DNA from: JAKFEE01 sp036675815
Lineage (GTDB): Bacteria > Pseudomonadota > Alphaproteobacteria > Rhodospirillales > Magnetospirillaceae
NCBI GenBank assembly: GCA_036675815.1
Contig: JAKFEE010000021.1
Span: 337,630-401,629, forward strand
Reading direction: 5' to 3'
DNA length: 64,000 nt
The position numbers and the translations under genes are program-made. Position 1 is the stretch's first letter; the number at the start of each line of letters is the position of its first letter. Shown here piece after piece: positions 25,569-35,110 of the stretch. The notes under the pieces were generated by a model that ran no database searches, was not told where the DNA came from, and was given only the letters and a program-made list of their open reading frames with translations.

Positions 25569-26236
25569 ACCCACAGCCCTTCCGCCCAACTCGCCGGCGC
25601 GCCGAATTCATCGAGATGGAGTTCATGGGCGCCGGGCAGGTCGATGTCGAGGTGGGTCGAGACCACCACCATGCCGCCGGCGGCGCGGTGCTCGGCGATG
25701 GTCTCCTCCAGCACCCTGACCGATGCCTTGTCGAGCGCCACCGTCGGCTCGTCGAGCAGCCACAGCGGCGCCGGCGCCGCCAACAGGCGCGCCAGGTTGA
25801 GCCGCCGCTTCTGCCCGGCCGACAGCAATTGTCCCGGCATGCCGGCGAGATGGTCGAGGCCGAAGCGCTCCAGCGCCGCCTCGGCCTTGGCGCTACCGGT
25901 CGACGGGTCGTGCAGGCGCGCCCAGAACAGCACGTTCTCGATCACCGACAGCACCGGCTTCACCGCGTCATGGTGGCCGACGTAATGCAGGCGGCCGGCA
26001 TGCGCCTCGCGATCGGCCAGCGGTTCGCCCTGCCAGCGCATCTGGCCCGCCGCCGGCTTCAACAGCCCCGCCATCAGGCGCAGCAGGCTGGACTTGCCCG
26101 AGCCGTTCGGCCCCAACAGCACCAAGGCCTGTTGGGCATGGAGGTCGAAGCCGAGTCCGGAAAAGACGACGCGCTCGCCGCGAATGCAGATCAGGTCACT
26201 GCCGGAAAACAGCGGAAACGAGCCGGTGTCGGTCAT
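25565..26236 (-). CDS. ccmA: Cytochrome c biogenesis ATP-binding protein CcmA
   Basis: A 223-residue ABC ATPase: Walker A GPNGSGKSS, signature LSAGQKRR, Walker B LWLLDEPTVALD and STHLD. It energises the CcmB/C/D/E cycle. The start MTDTGSFPLF at 26236 fits family length; the frame is open upstream but holds no conserved sequence. First gene of the ccm operon, with its promoter presumably in 26237-26432. Confidence 0.94.
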   Translation of the reverse strand: MTDTGSFPLFSGSDLICIRGERVVFSGLGFDLHAQQALVLLGPNGSGKSSLLRLMAGLLKPAAGQMRWQGEPLADREAHAGRLHYVGHHDAVKPVLSVIENVLFWARLHDPSTGSAKAEAALERFGLDHLAGMPGQLLSAGQKRRLNLARLLAAPAPLWLLDEPTVALDKASVRVLEETIAEHRAAGGMVVVSTHLDIDLPGAHELHLDEFGAPASWAEGLWV

Positions 26237-26297
26237 GGCCGGCACCATAGCAAATTTGTGCGAATGGGCCAGATGCAATGGTGTCGCAGCATAGAAT

Positions 26298-26398
26298 GAC
26301 GGCCGGCAGTGCCGGCCGTCTGGTGCCCTGGGCCTGCCCGGAGACCCGGGGGTCCACGCCGGAGAATCGGGGCCTGCCGCAAGGGGGGTCTTGCGGCA
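26298..26398. other. Two hairpins between the CoA ligase gene and ccmA
   Basis: GACGGCCGGC with its complement forms a 10-base stem at 26298-26320, and TGCCGCAAG with CTTGCGGCA forms a 9-base stem at 26375-26398. They lie in the 196-base gap between two minus-strand genes. They could end the liv-type operon or be repeats; no U-run is evident. Confidence 0.35.
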
Positions 26399-26432
26399 AG
26401 CTAAAGGCGCAATTGTGGCAAAATTGTGAGTG

Positions 26433-27668
26433 TCACGGCACGGTGCGGCGGTCGTCGATGACCTTGCCGTCATTCGGCAAGATTCCGGCCGCCGCGAACG
26501 CCACGCGGCCCTTCAGCTTCAGCACCGCCTGCACCGTCTCGACCAGACTCGATTGCAGGGCCTCGCCCGCGCCCTCGGCCTCGCAATGCAGCGTCATGAC
26601 GTCGGCCTCGCCGTCGCGCTCGACCACCAGCCGCGCCCGCCGAATCTCGGGATGGCGGCGGATCAGCTCGGCCACCTGCTGCGGATGCACGAACATGCCC
26701 TTGACCTTGGTGGCCTGGTCGGCGCGGCCCATCCAGCCCTTGATGCGGGCGTTGGTGCGCCCGCAGGGGCTGCGGCCGGGCAGGATCGCCGAGAGATCGC
26801 CGGTGGCGAAGCGGATCAACGGGTATTCCGGGGTCAGCGTCGTCACCACCAGCTCGCCGACCTCGCCTTCCGGCACCGGATCGCCGGTGCCGGGGCGGAC
26901 GATCTCGACGATGACGTGCTCGTCGATGATCATGCCGTCGAGGGCGGGCGATTCATAGGCGATCAGGCCGAGATCGGCGGTGCCGTAGCATTGCCGGACG
27001 GCGACGCCGAGATCGTTCAAGGCGGCACGCAGCGAGGGCGGCAAGGCTTCGCCGCTGACGCAGGCCTTGGTCAGCCTGCGGCAATCCAAGCCCATCTCAT
27101 GCGCCTTCTCCAGCATCGTCTTGAGAAACGACGGCGTGCCGGTATAGCCGTCGGCGGCGAGATCGGCGGCGGCGCGCGCCTGCAACTCGGTGTTGCCGAC
27201 GCCGGCCGGAATCACCGCGCAACCGAGAGCATGCGCGGCGCTTTCCAGCATCGCCCCCGCCGGGGTCAGGTGATACGAAAAGCTGTTGTGAACGATGTCG
27301 CCTCGGCGAAAGCCGGCGGCGAACAGGGCGCGGGCGAACCGCCACCAGTCGGGGCGCTTGCCCTCGGGATCGTAGATCGGCCCCGGCGACTGGAAGATGC
27401 GGGCGAGCTCGCCGGTCGGCACCGCCACCATGCCGGCAAACGGCAGCGCGGCGGGCTGCAGCGTGATCAGCTCGGACTTGCGGGTGATCGGCAACCGCGC
27501 CAGCGCCGTGCGATCCCGAACATCGGCGGGAGCGACGTCGTGCAGGTGCTCGCCGAAATATGCCGTCCGCGCCTTGGCGTGCACGATCTGCCCGGCCAGC
27601 GCCCGAAACAGCCGCTCCTCGCGCTGCTGCGCATCCTGGTTTTCCAGCGCGTCGTAGTATTGCTCCAT
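26433..27668 (-). CDS. Phenylacetate-CoA ligase-like adenylate-forming enzyme
   Basis: A 411-residue ANL-superfamily enzyme of the PaaK type, predicted to activate a carboxylic acid to its CoA thioester. Motifs include YTGTPSFLKTMLEKA, VSGEALPPSLR, QCYGTADLGLIAYE, RFATGDLSAI and the C-terminal KVKGMFVHPQQVAELI. ATG 27668 overlaps the upstream ATPase stop as ATGA. It is the last gene of a LIV-type transporter operon, so the acid it activates is probably the one imported. An aromatic acid is likely but not proven. Confidence 0.85.
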   Translation of the reverse strand: MEQYYDALENQDAQQREERLFRALAGQIVHAKARTAYFGEHLHDVAPADVRDRTALARLPITRKSELITLQPAALPFAGMVAVPTGELARIFQSPGPIYDPEGKRPDWWRFARALFAAGFRRGDIVHNSFSYHLTPAGAMLESAAHALGCAVIPAGVGNTELQARAAADLAADGYTGTPSFLKTMLEKAHEMGLDCRRLTKACVSGEALPPSLRAALNDLGVAVRQCYGTADLGLIAYESPALDGMIIDEHVIVEIVRPGTGDPVPEGEVGELVVTTLTPEYPLIRFATGDLSAILPGRSPCGRTNARIKGWMGRADQATKVKGMFVHPQQVAELIRRHPEIRRARLVVERDGEADVMTLHCEAEGAGEALQSSLVETVQAVLKLKGRVAFAAAGILPNDGKVIDDRRTVP

Positions 27669-28504
27669 CACAGCCACCGCTTGCGCCGTTTGTAGGATTT
27701 CAGGTTCTTGAACGATTTGCGCTCTTCGCCGCCGCCGCCGAGATAGAATTCCTTGACGTCTTCGTTGTTGACCAACTCCGCCTGCGCGCCGTCGAGGACG
27801 ATCTTTCCCGATTCCATGATGTAGCCATAGTTGGCGGCTTTCAGCGCCATGCGGGCGTTCTGCTCGACCAGCAGGATGGTGATGCCCAGTTCGTGGTTGA
27901 GCTGGCGGATGATGCCGAACACCTCCTTGACCAGTAGCGGCGACAGGCCCATCGACGGCTCGTCGAGTAGGATCATTTTGGGCTTCGCCATCAGGGCGCG
28001 GCCTATGGCCAGCATCTGTTGCTCGCCGCCGGAGAGATAGCCGGCCAGCCCGGTGCGCTCGCGCAGGCGCGGGAAGAAGTCGAAGACCATGTCGATGTCG
28101 GCCTTGACCCCGGCGTCGCGCCGCGTGTAGGCGCCCAGGCGCAGATTTTCGGTAACCGTCATGTCCTCGATGATGCGCCGGCCCTCCATGACCTGGAAGA
28201 TGCCGCGGCGTACGATTTGCTCGGGCGCCATGTTGGCGATGTTCTCGCCCATGAAGGTCACGTTGCCGCGCGTCACCTCGCCGTCCTCGGTGCGCAGCAG
28301 CCCCGAGATGGCCTTCAGCGTCGTCGACTTGCCGGCGCCGTTGGGACCCAGCAGGGTGACGATCTCGCCCTCCGGCACCGACAGGCTGACGCCGCGCAGC
28401 ACCAGGATCACCTCGTCGTAGACCACCTCGATGTTGTTGACGACCAGCAGCGGCTCCTTGGTGGCGGCTTGCGGTCGTGGTGACTTCACTACGGCTTCGG
28501 CCAT
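27668..28504 (-). CDS. livF: Branched-chain-amino-acid-type ABC transporter ATPase (LivF)
   Basis: A 278-residue ATPase with GPNGAGKST, YLSGGEQQMLAIGRAL and ILLDEPSMGLSP, the last two being LivF hallmarks. The start MAEAVVKSPRP at 28504 follows the upstream repeat region. Energises uptake with LivG, LivH, LivM and the binding protein. A basic C-terminal tail (LKSYKRRKRWL) extends beyond the family core. Confidence 0.92.
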   Translation of the reverse strand: MAEAVVKSPRPQAATKEPLLVVNNIEVVYDEVILVLRGVSLSVPEGEIVTLLGPNGAGKSTTLKAISGLLRTEDGEVTRGNVTFMGENIANMAPEQIVRRGIFQVMEGRRIIEDMTVTENLRLGAYTRRDAGVKADIDMVFDFFPRLRERTGLAGYLSGGEQQMLAIGRALMAKPKMILLDEPSMGLSPLLVKEVFGIIRQLNHELGITILLVEQNARMALKAANYGYIMESGKIVLDGAQAELVNNEDVKEFYLGGGGEERKSFKNLKSYKRRKRWL

Positions 28505-28543
28505 GAAACGCTCCCTACAACGCGCTTGCCCACGCCTTTCTTC

Positions 28544-28660
28544 GTCACTCCCGCGAAAGCGGGAGTCCATTCCTGAGGCTGCTTCGCATGGCACGCTCGG
28601 CCGCTCCGCCCAGTGGGCTCAAGGGCCGCCGGAATGGATTCCCGCTTTCGCGGGAACGAC
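28544..28660. repeat. Inverted repeat of the 'cgggaatccattcc' family
   Basis: The left arm (28544-28573, GTCACTCCCGCGAAAGCGGG...) and right arm (28631-28660) are near-perfect complements, each itself containing the CCCGCGAAAGCGGG hairpin. The same arms occur at 36862-36941 and about 37031-37104. Here it separates livF from the binding-protein gene. Confidence 0.8.
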
Positions 28661-28683
28661 GAGAAAGGAATGTCAGTCCTTAC

Positions 28684-29919
28684 CTACCAGCCGAGCCACT
28701 CCGGCTTGCGCGGGATGTCGGCCTCGCCGATCTTCTTGATCTCCTGCGCATCGGCTTGCACCGATGCCTGATAGATGAAGACCTTGGTGGTGCCGCGGTG
28801 ATCTTCGGGCGTCCAGGTCGAGGGGATGCACACCCCGTCGAGGCCGGCCGGCACGTGCTCCCGCATTGCCTCCATCGCACTCTTGATGTTGGGGCCGGTG
28901 ACGCCGCCGGCCTTGGCCGCCGCTTCCATGGCGTCCTTCATGTAATAGACCGAACAGATGCCGCGCATGTAATGCACCGGCCGGTAGGCCGAGCCGCTGG
29001 CATCGGAGACCTTCGAGATGTCGCGCACCAGCTTCATGCCGGGCGCGTCGGACTTCCAGTCGGCGGCGCCGACGACGAAGACCATGCCATCGGCCGCCGC
29101 CCCGGCCGCCTTCATGGCGTTCTCGTCCATGCCCCACACATTGCCCATGAACTGGGTGTCGACGCCCACCGTCTCGCAGGATTTCAGCAGCGAGATGGTC
29201 GAGCCGCCGGTGTTGGCGAGGAAGGCGTAGTTGGCGCCCGATTCCTTGAGGCTCAGGCATTGCGCCTTGAAGTCGCCCGGCTTGAGCGAATACTGGATCG
29301 GCTCGAGCACCTGGAAGCCCTGTTCCTTGGCGTATTCGGCGCAGGCCGCCTTGGGTGCGTTCGGATAGGGATGGTTGTCGCCCATGTGGACGAACTTCGG
29401 TTGGGCGATGTTCTTGGCCTTGGCGTCGGCCGCCGCCCACTGCACCAGGGCGCGGCAGGCGTCGGAGTAGGACGGCCCATAGAAGAAGTTGTAGGGCGCC
29501 GGCTTCGAGCCATGGGTCCCCTTGCCCGCCGGATCGGTCAGATGCCCGGAATAGGAGGCCGAGAAGTAGGGGATCTGGTCCTTGCTCACCATCGGCACCA
29601 GCGCCTCGGTGTCGGCCGTGCCCCAGCCCTGGATCGCCACCACGCCGGCGTCGACCCATTTCTTGTAGGTGGCGATGGCGTCGGGCGCCTTGTACGAATA
29701 ATCGATGGTCTCGAATTCGACCGGGCCGCCGGCGATGCCGCCCTGGGCGTTGAGATAGGCCAGGGCATCGGCGACGCCCTGACCATAGGGCTTGCCGACG
29801 TCCGAAGTGGCGCCGGTGTAGTCGGCAAGGTGGCCGATCTTGATCTTGTCGGCGGCGGACGCCGCTCCGGCGGCAAGCACGGCGACGGCTGCAGCGGTGG
29901 CGAACAGAACGCTCCTCAT
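28684..29919 (-). CDS. livK: Periplasmic substrate-binding protein, LIV family
   Basis: A 411-residue protein with a clear signal peptide cut after AAGAASA. The mature start DKIKIGHLADYTGATSDVGKPYGQG fits type 1 periplasmic binding proteins (Peripla_BP_6). The domain includes AIQGWGTADTEALVPMVSKD and FLANTGGSTISLLKSCETVG. This subgroup, found beside acyl-CoA ligases, usually binds aromatic or other organic acids rather than leucine. The symbol denotes family only. Confidence 0.88.
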   Translation of the reverse strand: MRSVLFATAAAVAVLAAGAASAADKIKIGHLADYTGATSDVGKPYGQGVADALAYLNAQGGIAGGPVEFETIDYSYKAPDAIATYKKWVDAGVVAIQGWGTADTEALVPMVSKDQIPYFSASYSGHLTDPAGKGTHGSKPAPYNFFYGPSYSDACRALVQWAAADAKAKNIAQPKFVHMGDNHPYPNAPKAACAEYAKEQGFQVLEPIQYSLKPGDFKAQCLSLKESGANYAFLANTGGSTISLLKSCETVGVDTQFMGNVWGMDENAMKAAGAAADGMVFVVGAADWKSDAPGMKLVRDISKVSDASGSAYRPVHYMRGICSVYYMKDAMEAAAKAGGVTGPNIKSAMEAMREHVPAGLDGVCIPSTWTPEDHRGTTKVFIYQASVQADAQEIKKIGEADIPRKPEWLGW

Positions 29920-29968
29920 CCTGGTACCTCCTCGTTTTATCGTTGATGGTCTTGGACGCTAACGACGC

Positions 29969-31054
29969 TCAGTAGGAGAAGGGGTACAGCTTCCAGTAGG
30001 CCTTGATCATCTTCCAGCGGTGGGCCAGGCCGTCCGGCTCGAAGATCAGGAACAGCACGATGGCGAGGCCGATGGCGGCCTGCTTGATGAAGGCCAGGCT
30101 TTCGTCGGCACCGGGCACGAAATCGCGGGCCGTCGACACCAGCGCCTGCGTCACCTCCGGCAGCAGCACCATGAAGGCGGTGCCCAGCAGCGTGCCCATG
30201 ACGCTGCCCATGCCGCCGATGATGATCATGCCGAGGAACTGGATCGACAGCAGGATGGTGAAGGCCTCGGACGAGACATAGCCGAGGTAATGCCCGAATA
30301 GGGCGCCGCCAATGCCGGCGTAGAAGGCCGAGACGCCGAACGACAGCACGCGATACTTGGTGAGGTTGATGCCCATCACCTCGGCCGAGAGGTAATGGTC
30401 GCGCACCGCGATGAAGGCGCGGCCGTCGCGGCTGCGCAGCAGATTTGTGCCCAGCAGGAACATGACCACGACATAGGCGAGCACCACGTAGAAATAGCCG
30501 CGATCGCCATCGACATCGTAGCCGAACAGCGAGAAGCCCCCGGCCAGCGAGCCCGCCGAGCCGCCGGTGAACCAGTCGGCGCGGGCGAAGAAGTCCTCGA
30601 GGATGAATTGGGCGGCAAAGGTGGCGATGGCCAGATAGAGGCCCTTGATGCGCGCCGCCGGGATGCCGAACAACAGCCCGACCAGCGTCGTCAGGAGCCC
30701 CGCCAGCGGGATCGCCCAAAACACCGGCACGCCCCAGCTGTTGTTGAGCCAGGCCGAGGCGAAGGCACCGAAACCGAAGAAGGCGGCATGGCCGAGCGAG
30801 ATCTGGCCGGTGAAACCGACCAGGATGTTGAGCCCCAACGCGGCGATGCCGTAGTAGCCGATCTGGATCAGCAGGTTGAGCTCATAACGGCCGAGCAGCT
30901 CAAACTCGCCGAACCGCAGCGGCAGCAGGCACAGCAACAGCACGGCGGCGATGGCGAAATTGCGCGCCACCGGCGTCGGGAAGATGGTCGTGTCCTTGCG
31001 GTAGCTGGTCTTGAACTGGCCGCAGGGGACGAGGGCCGAAGCGTTGATGGCCAT
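29969..31054 (-). CDS. livM: LIV-type ABC permease (LivM)
   Basis: A 361-residue inner-membrane permease with the LivM pattern: GYYGIAALGLNILVGFTGQISLGHAAFFG, then GIPAARIKGLYLAIATFA, the EAA-type segment INLTKYRVLSFGVSAFYAGIGG, and IIIGGMGSVMGTLLG. Eight or more spans. It starts three bases after livH. Confidence 0.93.
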   Translation of the reverse strand: MAINASALVPCGQFKTSYRKDTTIFPTPVARNFAIAAVLLLCLLPLRFGEFELLGRYELNLLIQIGYYGIAALGLNILVGFTGQISLGHAAFFGFGAFASAWLNNSWGVPVFWAIPLAGLLTTLVGLLFGIPAARIKGLYLAIATFAAQFILEDFFARADWFTGGSAGSLAGGFSLFGYDVDGDRGYFYVVLAYVVVMFLLGTNLLRSRDGRAFIAVRDHYLSAEVMGINLTKYRVLSFGVSAFYAGIGGALFGHYLGYVSSEAFTILLSIQFLGMIIIGGMGSVMGTLLGTAFMVLLPEVTQALVSTARDFVPGADESLAFIKQAAIGLAIVLFLIFEPDGLAHRWKMIKAYWKLYPFSY

Positions 31055-31057
31055 CCC

Positions 31058-31951
31058 TCACACCCTCTCGATCTGCTTGGTGCCGAACAGGCCGTAGGGC
31101 CTGATCATCAGGATGATGATCAGGGCGTAGAAAGGCGCGACGGTGTAGAGATTGCCCCAGTTCAGGTATTGGCCGTCGACGAATTCGGCCAGGTTTTCCA
31201 GCACGCCGATGATCAGGCCGCCGAGGATGGCGCCGACGATCGAGTCGAGGCCGCCGAGAATCACCACCGGAAACACCTTGATGCCGAAGAACGACAACGC
31301 CGACGACACACCGTTGACCATGCCGACCACCACGCCGGCCAGGGCGGAGACCATGGCCGAGATCGCCCAGGCCATGGCGAACACCATCTTGACCGAGATG
31401 CCCAGGCTTTGTGCCACCTGCTGATTAAAGGCGGTGGCGCGCATGGCGAGGCCGAGGCGGGAGAATTTGAAGAACCAGGCGAAGCCGGCCATGATGATCA
31501 GCGAGATCACCATCGACATGATGTAGGGCGTTTGCACGTTGAGGCCGAAGATGTTGACGCTTTGCGCCGCGAACACCCGCGGATAGGGCTTGGCCCACAC
31601 GCCGAAGATCCACTTCATCATCGCCTGGAAGAAGATCGACAGGCCGATGGTGACCATGATCACCGAGATGATCGGCTCGCCGATCATCGGCCGCAGCACG
31701 ACGATCTGCAGCAGCACGCCGAAGGCCAGCATGAACAGCAGGGTGATGGGGAATCCCAGCCAGAACGGCAGCTGGAAGTCGGTGAGCAGCCACCAGCACA
31801 CCCAGGCGCCGATCAGCAGGAATTCGCCCTGGGCGAAATTGACGATCTGCGTCGACTTGTAGATCAGCACGAAGCACATGGCGACGACGCCATAGAGCGT
31901 GCCGATGATGAGGCCGTTGATCACGAGCTGGACGAGGAGGGTAGTGTTCAT
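31058..31951 (-). CDS. livH: LIV-type ABC permease (LivH)
   Basis: A 297-residue permease with LivH motifs INGLIIGTLYGVVAMCFVLIYKSTQIVNFAQGEF, the cytoplasmic ATPase-contact loop MRATAFNQQVAQSLGISV and GGLDSIVGAILGGLIIGVLE. It forms the channel with LivM. ATG 31951 directly precedes the conserved N-terminus; the frame extends upstream through repeat sequence only. Confidence 0.93.
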   Translation of the reverse strand: MNTTLLVQLVINGLIIGTLYGVVAMCFVLIYKSTQIVNFAQGEFLLIGAWVCWWLLTDFQLPFWLGFPITLLFMLAFGVLLQIVVLRPMIGEPIISVIMVTIGLSIFFQAMMKWIFGVWAKPYPRVFAAQSVNIFGLNVQTPYIMSMVISLIIMAGFAWFFKFSRLGLAMRATAFNQQVAQSLGISVKMVFAMAWAISAMVSALAGVVVGMVNGVSSALSFFGIKVFPVVILGGLDSIVGAILGGLIIGVLENLAEFVDGQYLNWGNLYTVAPFYALIIILMIRPYGLFGTKQIERV

Positions 31952-31959
31952 CAGCCGTG

Positions 31960-32091
31960 GCCTCGATGCCCCTCGCCCGCTTGCAGGAGAGGGAGGGGCC
32001 CGCCGCAAGGCGGGGGGGTGAGGGTTGCGCCTGGGCGGCGAGGGCACGGCGCGACCCTCACCCCGGCCCTCTCCCGCAAGCGGGAGAGGGA
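31960..32091. repeat. Palindromic repeat between livH and the acyl-CoA ligase gene
   Basis: The 182-base gap contains a perfect hairpin (CCCTCTCCCGC, AA, complement) at 32067-32090, and upstream a diverged inverted partner rich in GGGAGGGGC and CGCCGCAAGGCG. Short CTCTCCCGC repeats of this kind are common intergenic elements in Proteobacteria. No coding signal is seen. Confidence 0.6.
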
Positions 32092-32133
32092 GAAACCGGC
32101 CTCGGTCGAAAACCTGCTCATCCTCGGTCTCCC

Positions 32134-34077
32134 CTACTCCGCCGCTTCCCGGGGGCGCGGCTTGGCCGGCCGGGGCGGCTCCAGCGTCGCCAGCACCAGA
32201 TCGGTCTGGATGCGGGCGGTGGTGCCGTCCTGGAAGGCGATCACCGTGTCGACATGCACCGACGGCTGATCGCCGTAGATGGCGTCGATGATATCGGCAT
32301 ACTTCTCGTTGATGACGCCGCGGCGCACCTTGCGGGTGCGGGTGAGCTCGCCGTCGTCGGCATCCAACTCCTTGTAGAGCAGGACGAATTTGCGGATGCG
32401 CTGCGCCTCCGGCAGGGTGGCGTTGACCTTCGCCACCTCTTCGCGCAAGAGCTGATAGACCTCGGGCCGCGCCGACAGGTTGGTGTAGTTGGTGAAGGCG
32501 ATGCCGCGCTGCTCGGCCCATTTGGCGACGATCGAATAGCGGATGCAGATGATCGTCGTCAGGTACGGCTTGTCGTGGCCGAGGATCACCGCCTCGGCGA
32601 TGAACGGCGAGAACTTCAGCTTGTTTTCGATGAACTGCGGCGAGAAGCGGGTGCCGGTGGCGGTGACCGCCAGATCCCGGATGCGGTCGATGACCACCAG
32701 ATGGCCGTTTTCCTGCTTGATGTAGCCGGCATCGCCGGTGTGCAACCAGCCGTCGTGCAGGTCCTTCCGCGTCTCCTGCTCGTTCTTGTAGAAACCAAGG
32801 AAGGTGCCGGCGGTGCGGGCGACGATCTCGCCGACGCCGTTCGGGTCGGGATGGTCGATGCGGATTTCCGACGTGTCGAACGGCACGCCCACCGTGTCGA
32901 AATCGACGTCGTCGGCGCGGTGGATGGTATAGGCGCCGGCCAGTTCGGTTTGGCCGTAGATCTGGCGCAGCGGCACGCCCATCGCCTGGAAGAAGCGGAA
33001 GGTCTCGGGCCCCAGGGCGGCGCCGCCGGTGGCCGCCGACTTGAGGTAGGTGAAGCCGAGGCGGTCACGCAGCGCATTGAACAGGATGAAATCGGCAAGC
33101 TTCGAGCGGCGGCCCTTGTCGAGCGCCGCGAGGCCGAGCTTCATGCCCAATTCGAACATCTTCTGCTTGATCGGCGTGGCATCCATCATGCGGGCGCGCA
33201 CGTCGGCGGCGATCGCCTCCCACACGCGCGGCGCCAGCAGCACGAAGGTCGGGCCGATCTCGCGCAGGTCGGCCATCATCGTCTCGGGTTCCTCGACGAA
33301 GTTGACGGTGATGCGCGAAATCAGGGCCTGCGCCACCGCATAGACCTGCTCCATGATCCAGGGCAGCGGCAGCACCGAGACATAATTGTCGCTCGGCAGC
33401 TTGGGGTCGGCGCGCAGGTAGGAGAGGCAATGGGCGAGGAACGGCCCCGCCTGCAGCATGGCCATCTTCGGATTCGAGGTGGTGCCCGAGGTCGTGCACA
33501 GCACGGCGACGTCGCTGCCACGGCCGGCCGCCACCTCGGCCAGGAAGCGCCCGGGGTCCTCGGCCTGGATGCGGGCGGCGACCGCCTTCAGCTCGTCCCA
33601 GCCGAGCAGCCGCGGGTCCTTGTATTTGCGCATGCCGCGCGGGTCGAAATAGATGATCCGCTCGATGCAGGGGGCGGTATCGGCGACTTCCAGCAGCTTA
33701 TCGACCTGTTCCTCGTCCTCGGCGAGGACGATGCGCACCTGGGCATAGTCGATCAGGTACGTCACTTCTTGGTTCATGGCGTCGTGATAGATGCTGAGCG
33801 ACATGCAGCCGACGGCATGCGCGGCGACCTCGCTCCACACCATCTCGGGGCGGTTCTTGCCGATGATGCCGACCACCTCGCCGCGATGGATACCGAGCCC
33901 GCAGAGGCCGAGGGCGATCTCGGCGACCCGATCACGGTAGTCGGCCCAGGTGAATTCGTTCCAGATGCCGAATTCCTTCTCGCGCATGGCCACCTCGGCG
34001 GGCCACTGCGCGGCGTTGTGGACGAGCAGCTTGGGAAAGGTGTCGTGCCGGGCGACGTCGCCGTATTGCGGCTGCAT
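32134..34077 (-). CDS. AMP-dependent acyl-CoA synthetase (long-chain type)
   Basis: A 647-residue adenylate-forming enzyme predicted to convert an acid to its CoA thioester. The P-loop reads TTSGTTSNPKMA, the adenine motif YGQTELAG, then DGWLHTGDAGYI and RIRDLAVTATGTRFSP. The length matches long-chain acyl-CoA synthetases. ATG 34077 overlaps the livG stop as ATGA. It sits inside the transporter operon between livG and livH, so it probably activates the imported substrate. The operon's second ligase is at 26433. Confidence 0.9.
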   Translation of the reverse strand: MQPQYGDVARHDTFPKLLVHNAAQWPAEVAMREKEFGIWNEFTWADYRDRVAEIALGLCGLGIHRGEVVGIIGKNRPEMVWSEVAAHAVGCMSLSIYHDAMNQEVTYLIDYAQVRIVLAEDEEQVDKLLEVADTAPCIERIIYFDPRGMRKYKDPRLLGWDELKAVAARIQAEDPGRFLAEVAAGRGSDVAVLCTTSGTTSNPKMAMLQAGPFLAHCLSYLRADPKLPSDNYVSVLPLPWIMEQVYAVAQALISRITVNFVEEPETMMADLREIGPTFVLLAPRVWEAIAADVRARMMDATPIKQKMFELGMKLGLAALDKGRRSKLADFILFNALRDRLGFTYLKSAATGGAALGPETFRFFQAMGVPLRQIYGQTELAGAYTIHRADDVDFDTVGVPFDTSEIRIDHPDPNGVGEIVARTAGTFLGFYKNEQETRKDLHDGWLHTGDAGYIKQENGHLVVIDRIRDLAVTATGTRFSPQFIENKLKFSPFIAEAVILGHDKPYLTTIICIRYSIVAKWAEQRGIAFTNYTNLSARPEVYQLLREEVAKVNATLPEAQRIRKFVLLYKELDADDGELTRTRKVRRGVINEKYADIIDAIYGDQPSVHVDTVIAFQDGTTARIQTDLVLATLEPPRPAKPRPREAAE

Positions 34078-34877
34078 CAGGCCACCTCGTCCTCTTCCTC
34101 GTCCTCGACGCCCAGATAGGCGCGCTTGACGTGCTCGTCGCTCATGATCGCGCCGGGCAGGCCATCGGCGATCTTGCGGCCGAAATCGAGCACCATCACC
34201 CGGTGCGAGATATCCATGACCACGCCCATGTCGTGCTCGATCATGATCACCGTCATGCCCCATTCCTCGTTGAGGTCGACGATGTAGCGGGCCATGTCCT
34301 CCTTCTCTTCCAGGTTCATGCCGGCCATGGGCTCGTCGAGGAGGATGAGGTCCGGCCTGACGGCGACGGCGCGCGCCAGCTCGACGCGCTTGCGCAGGCC
34401 GTAGGACAGGGTGCCGGCCACCGCCTTGCGGATGTGGCTGATCTCGAGGAAATCGATGATGTCCTCGACATGACGCCGGTGCGCCAGCTCTTCCCGCTGC
34501 GCCCCGCCCAGCCAATACAGCGGGCCGGTGAGGAAGTTGTTCTTCAGCAGGTGGTGGCGCCCGACCATGATGTTGTCGAGCACGGTCATGTGGCTGAACA
34601 AGGCGAGGTTCTGGAAGGTGCGCCCAAGGCCCAGGGTGGCGCGCTGGTTGGGGGTCAGGCGGGTGATGTCGCGGCCCTTGAACAGAACCTGGCCCTTGGT
34701 CGGCGTGTAGCGCCCCGAGATGCAGTTGAGCATCGAGGTCTTGCCGGCGCCGTTGGGGCCGATGATCGAGAACAGCTCGCCTGCCCGCACATGGAAACCC
34801 ACCTCGGACAGCGCCTTGACGCCGCCGAATTGCAGCGAAACGTCGCGCGCCTCGAGAATGGGCGTGGATCTGTCCAA
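34077..34877 (-). CDS. livG: LIV-type ABC transporter ATPase (LivG)
   Basis: A 266-residue ATPase: GPNGAGKTS, TLSYGLRKRVELARA and ILLDEPMAGMN, the LivG form of Walker B. An acidic tail (VEDEEEDEVA) ends the protein. TTG 34877 is chosen as start because GGGGAGG lies six bases upstream and the conserved domain begins about ten residues later; a longer reading to 34970 lacks support. First gene of the operon. Confidence 0.9.
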   Translation of the reverse strand: MDRSTPILEARDVSLQFGGVKALSEVGFHVRAGELFSIIGPNGAGKTSMLNCISGRYTPTKGQVLFKGRDITRLTPNQRATLGLGRTFQNLALFSHMTVLDNIMVGRHHLLKNNFLTGPLYWLGGAQREELAHRRHVEDIIDFLEISHIRKAVAGTLSYGLRKRVELARAVAVRPDLILLDEPMAGMNLEEKEDMARYIVDLNEEWGMTVIMIEHDMGVVMDISHRVMVLDFGRKIADGLPGAIMSDEHVKRAYLGVEDEEEDEVA

Positions 34878-34949
34878 GCGCGTCCTCCCCTGGCCGTCGC
34901 GGAGGTCTGCGCCCCCTTTGCTCGCATTGCCACGGCTGCCACGCCAGTC

Positions 34950-35060
34950 AACCTCAAATCCCGGCGGCAATCAAGAATGTAACCTTAGTAATACATAATT
35001 ATGGCAATGACATACCAAATAGCGCCAGGTGCTTTTTCTGCGTAATTTCTGTCGAAGGCT
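34950..35060. other. AT-rich promoter region upstream of the liv-type operon
   Basis: The 233-base gap between livG and the LysE gene holds the most AT-rich stretch of the locus (34978-35040, with AATACATAATTATGGCAATGACATACC). On the minus strand TTGCCA and downstream TA-rich hexamers could form a promoter for livG, but spacing is not ideal. No operator is assigned. Confidence 0.35.
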
Positions 35061-35110
35061 CAGTTTACCACTTCACGCCGGGCATGCGCCCGCAGGTACC
35101 GGCAGAAACC

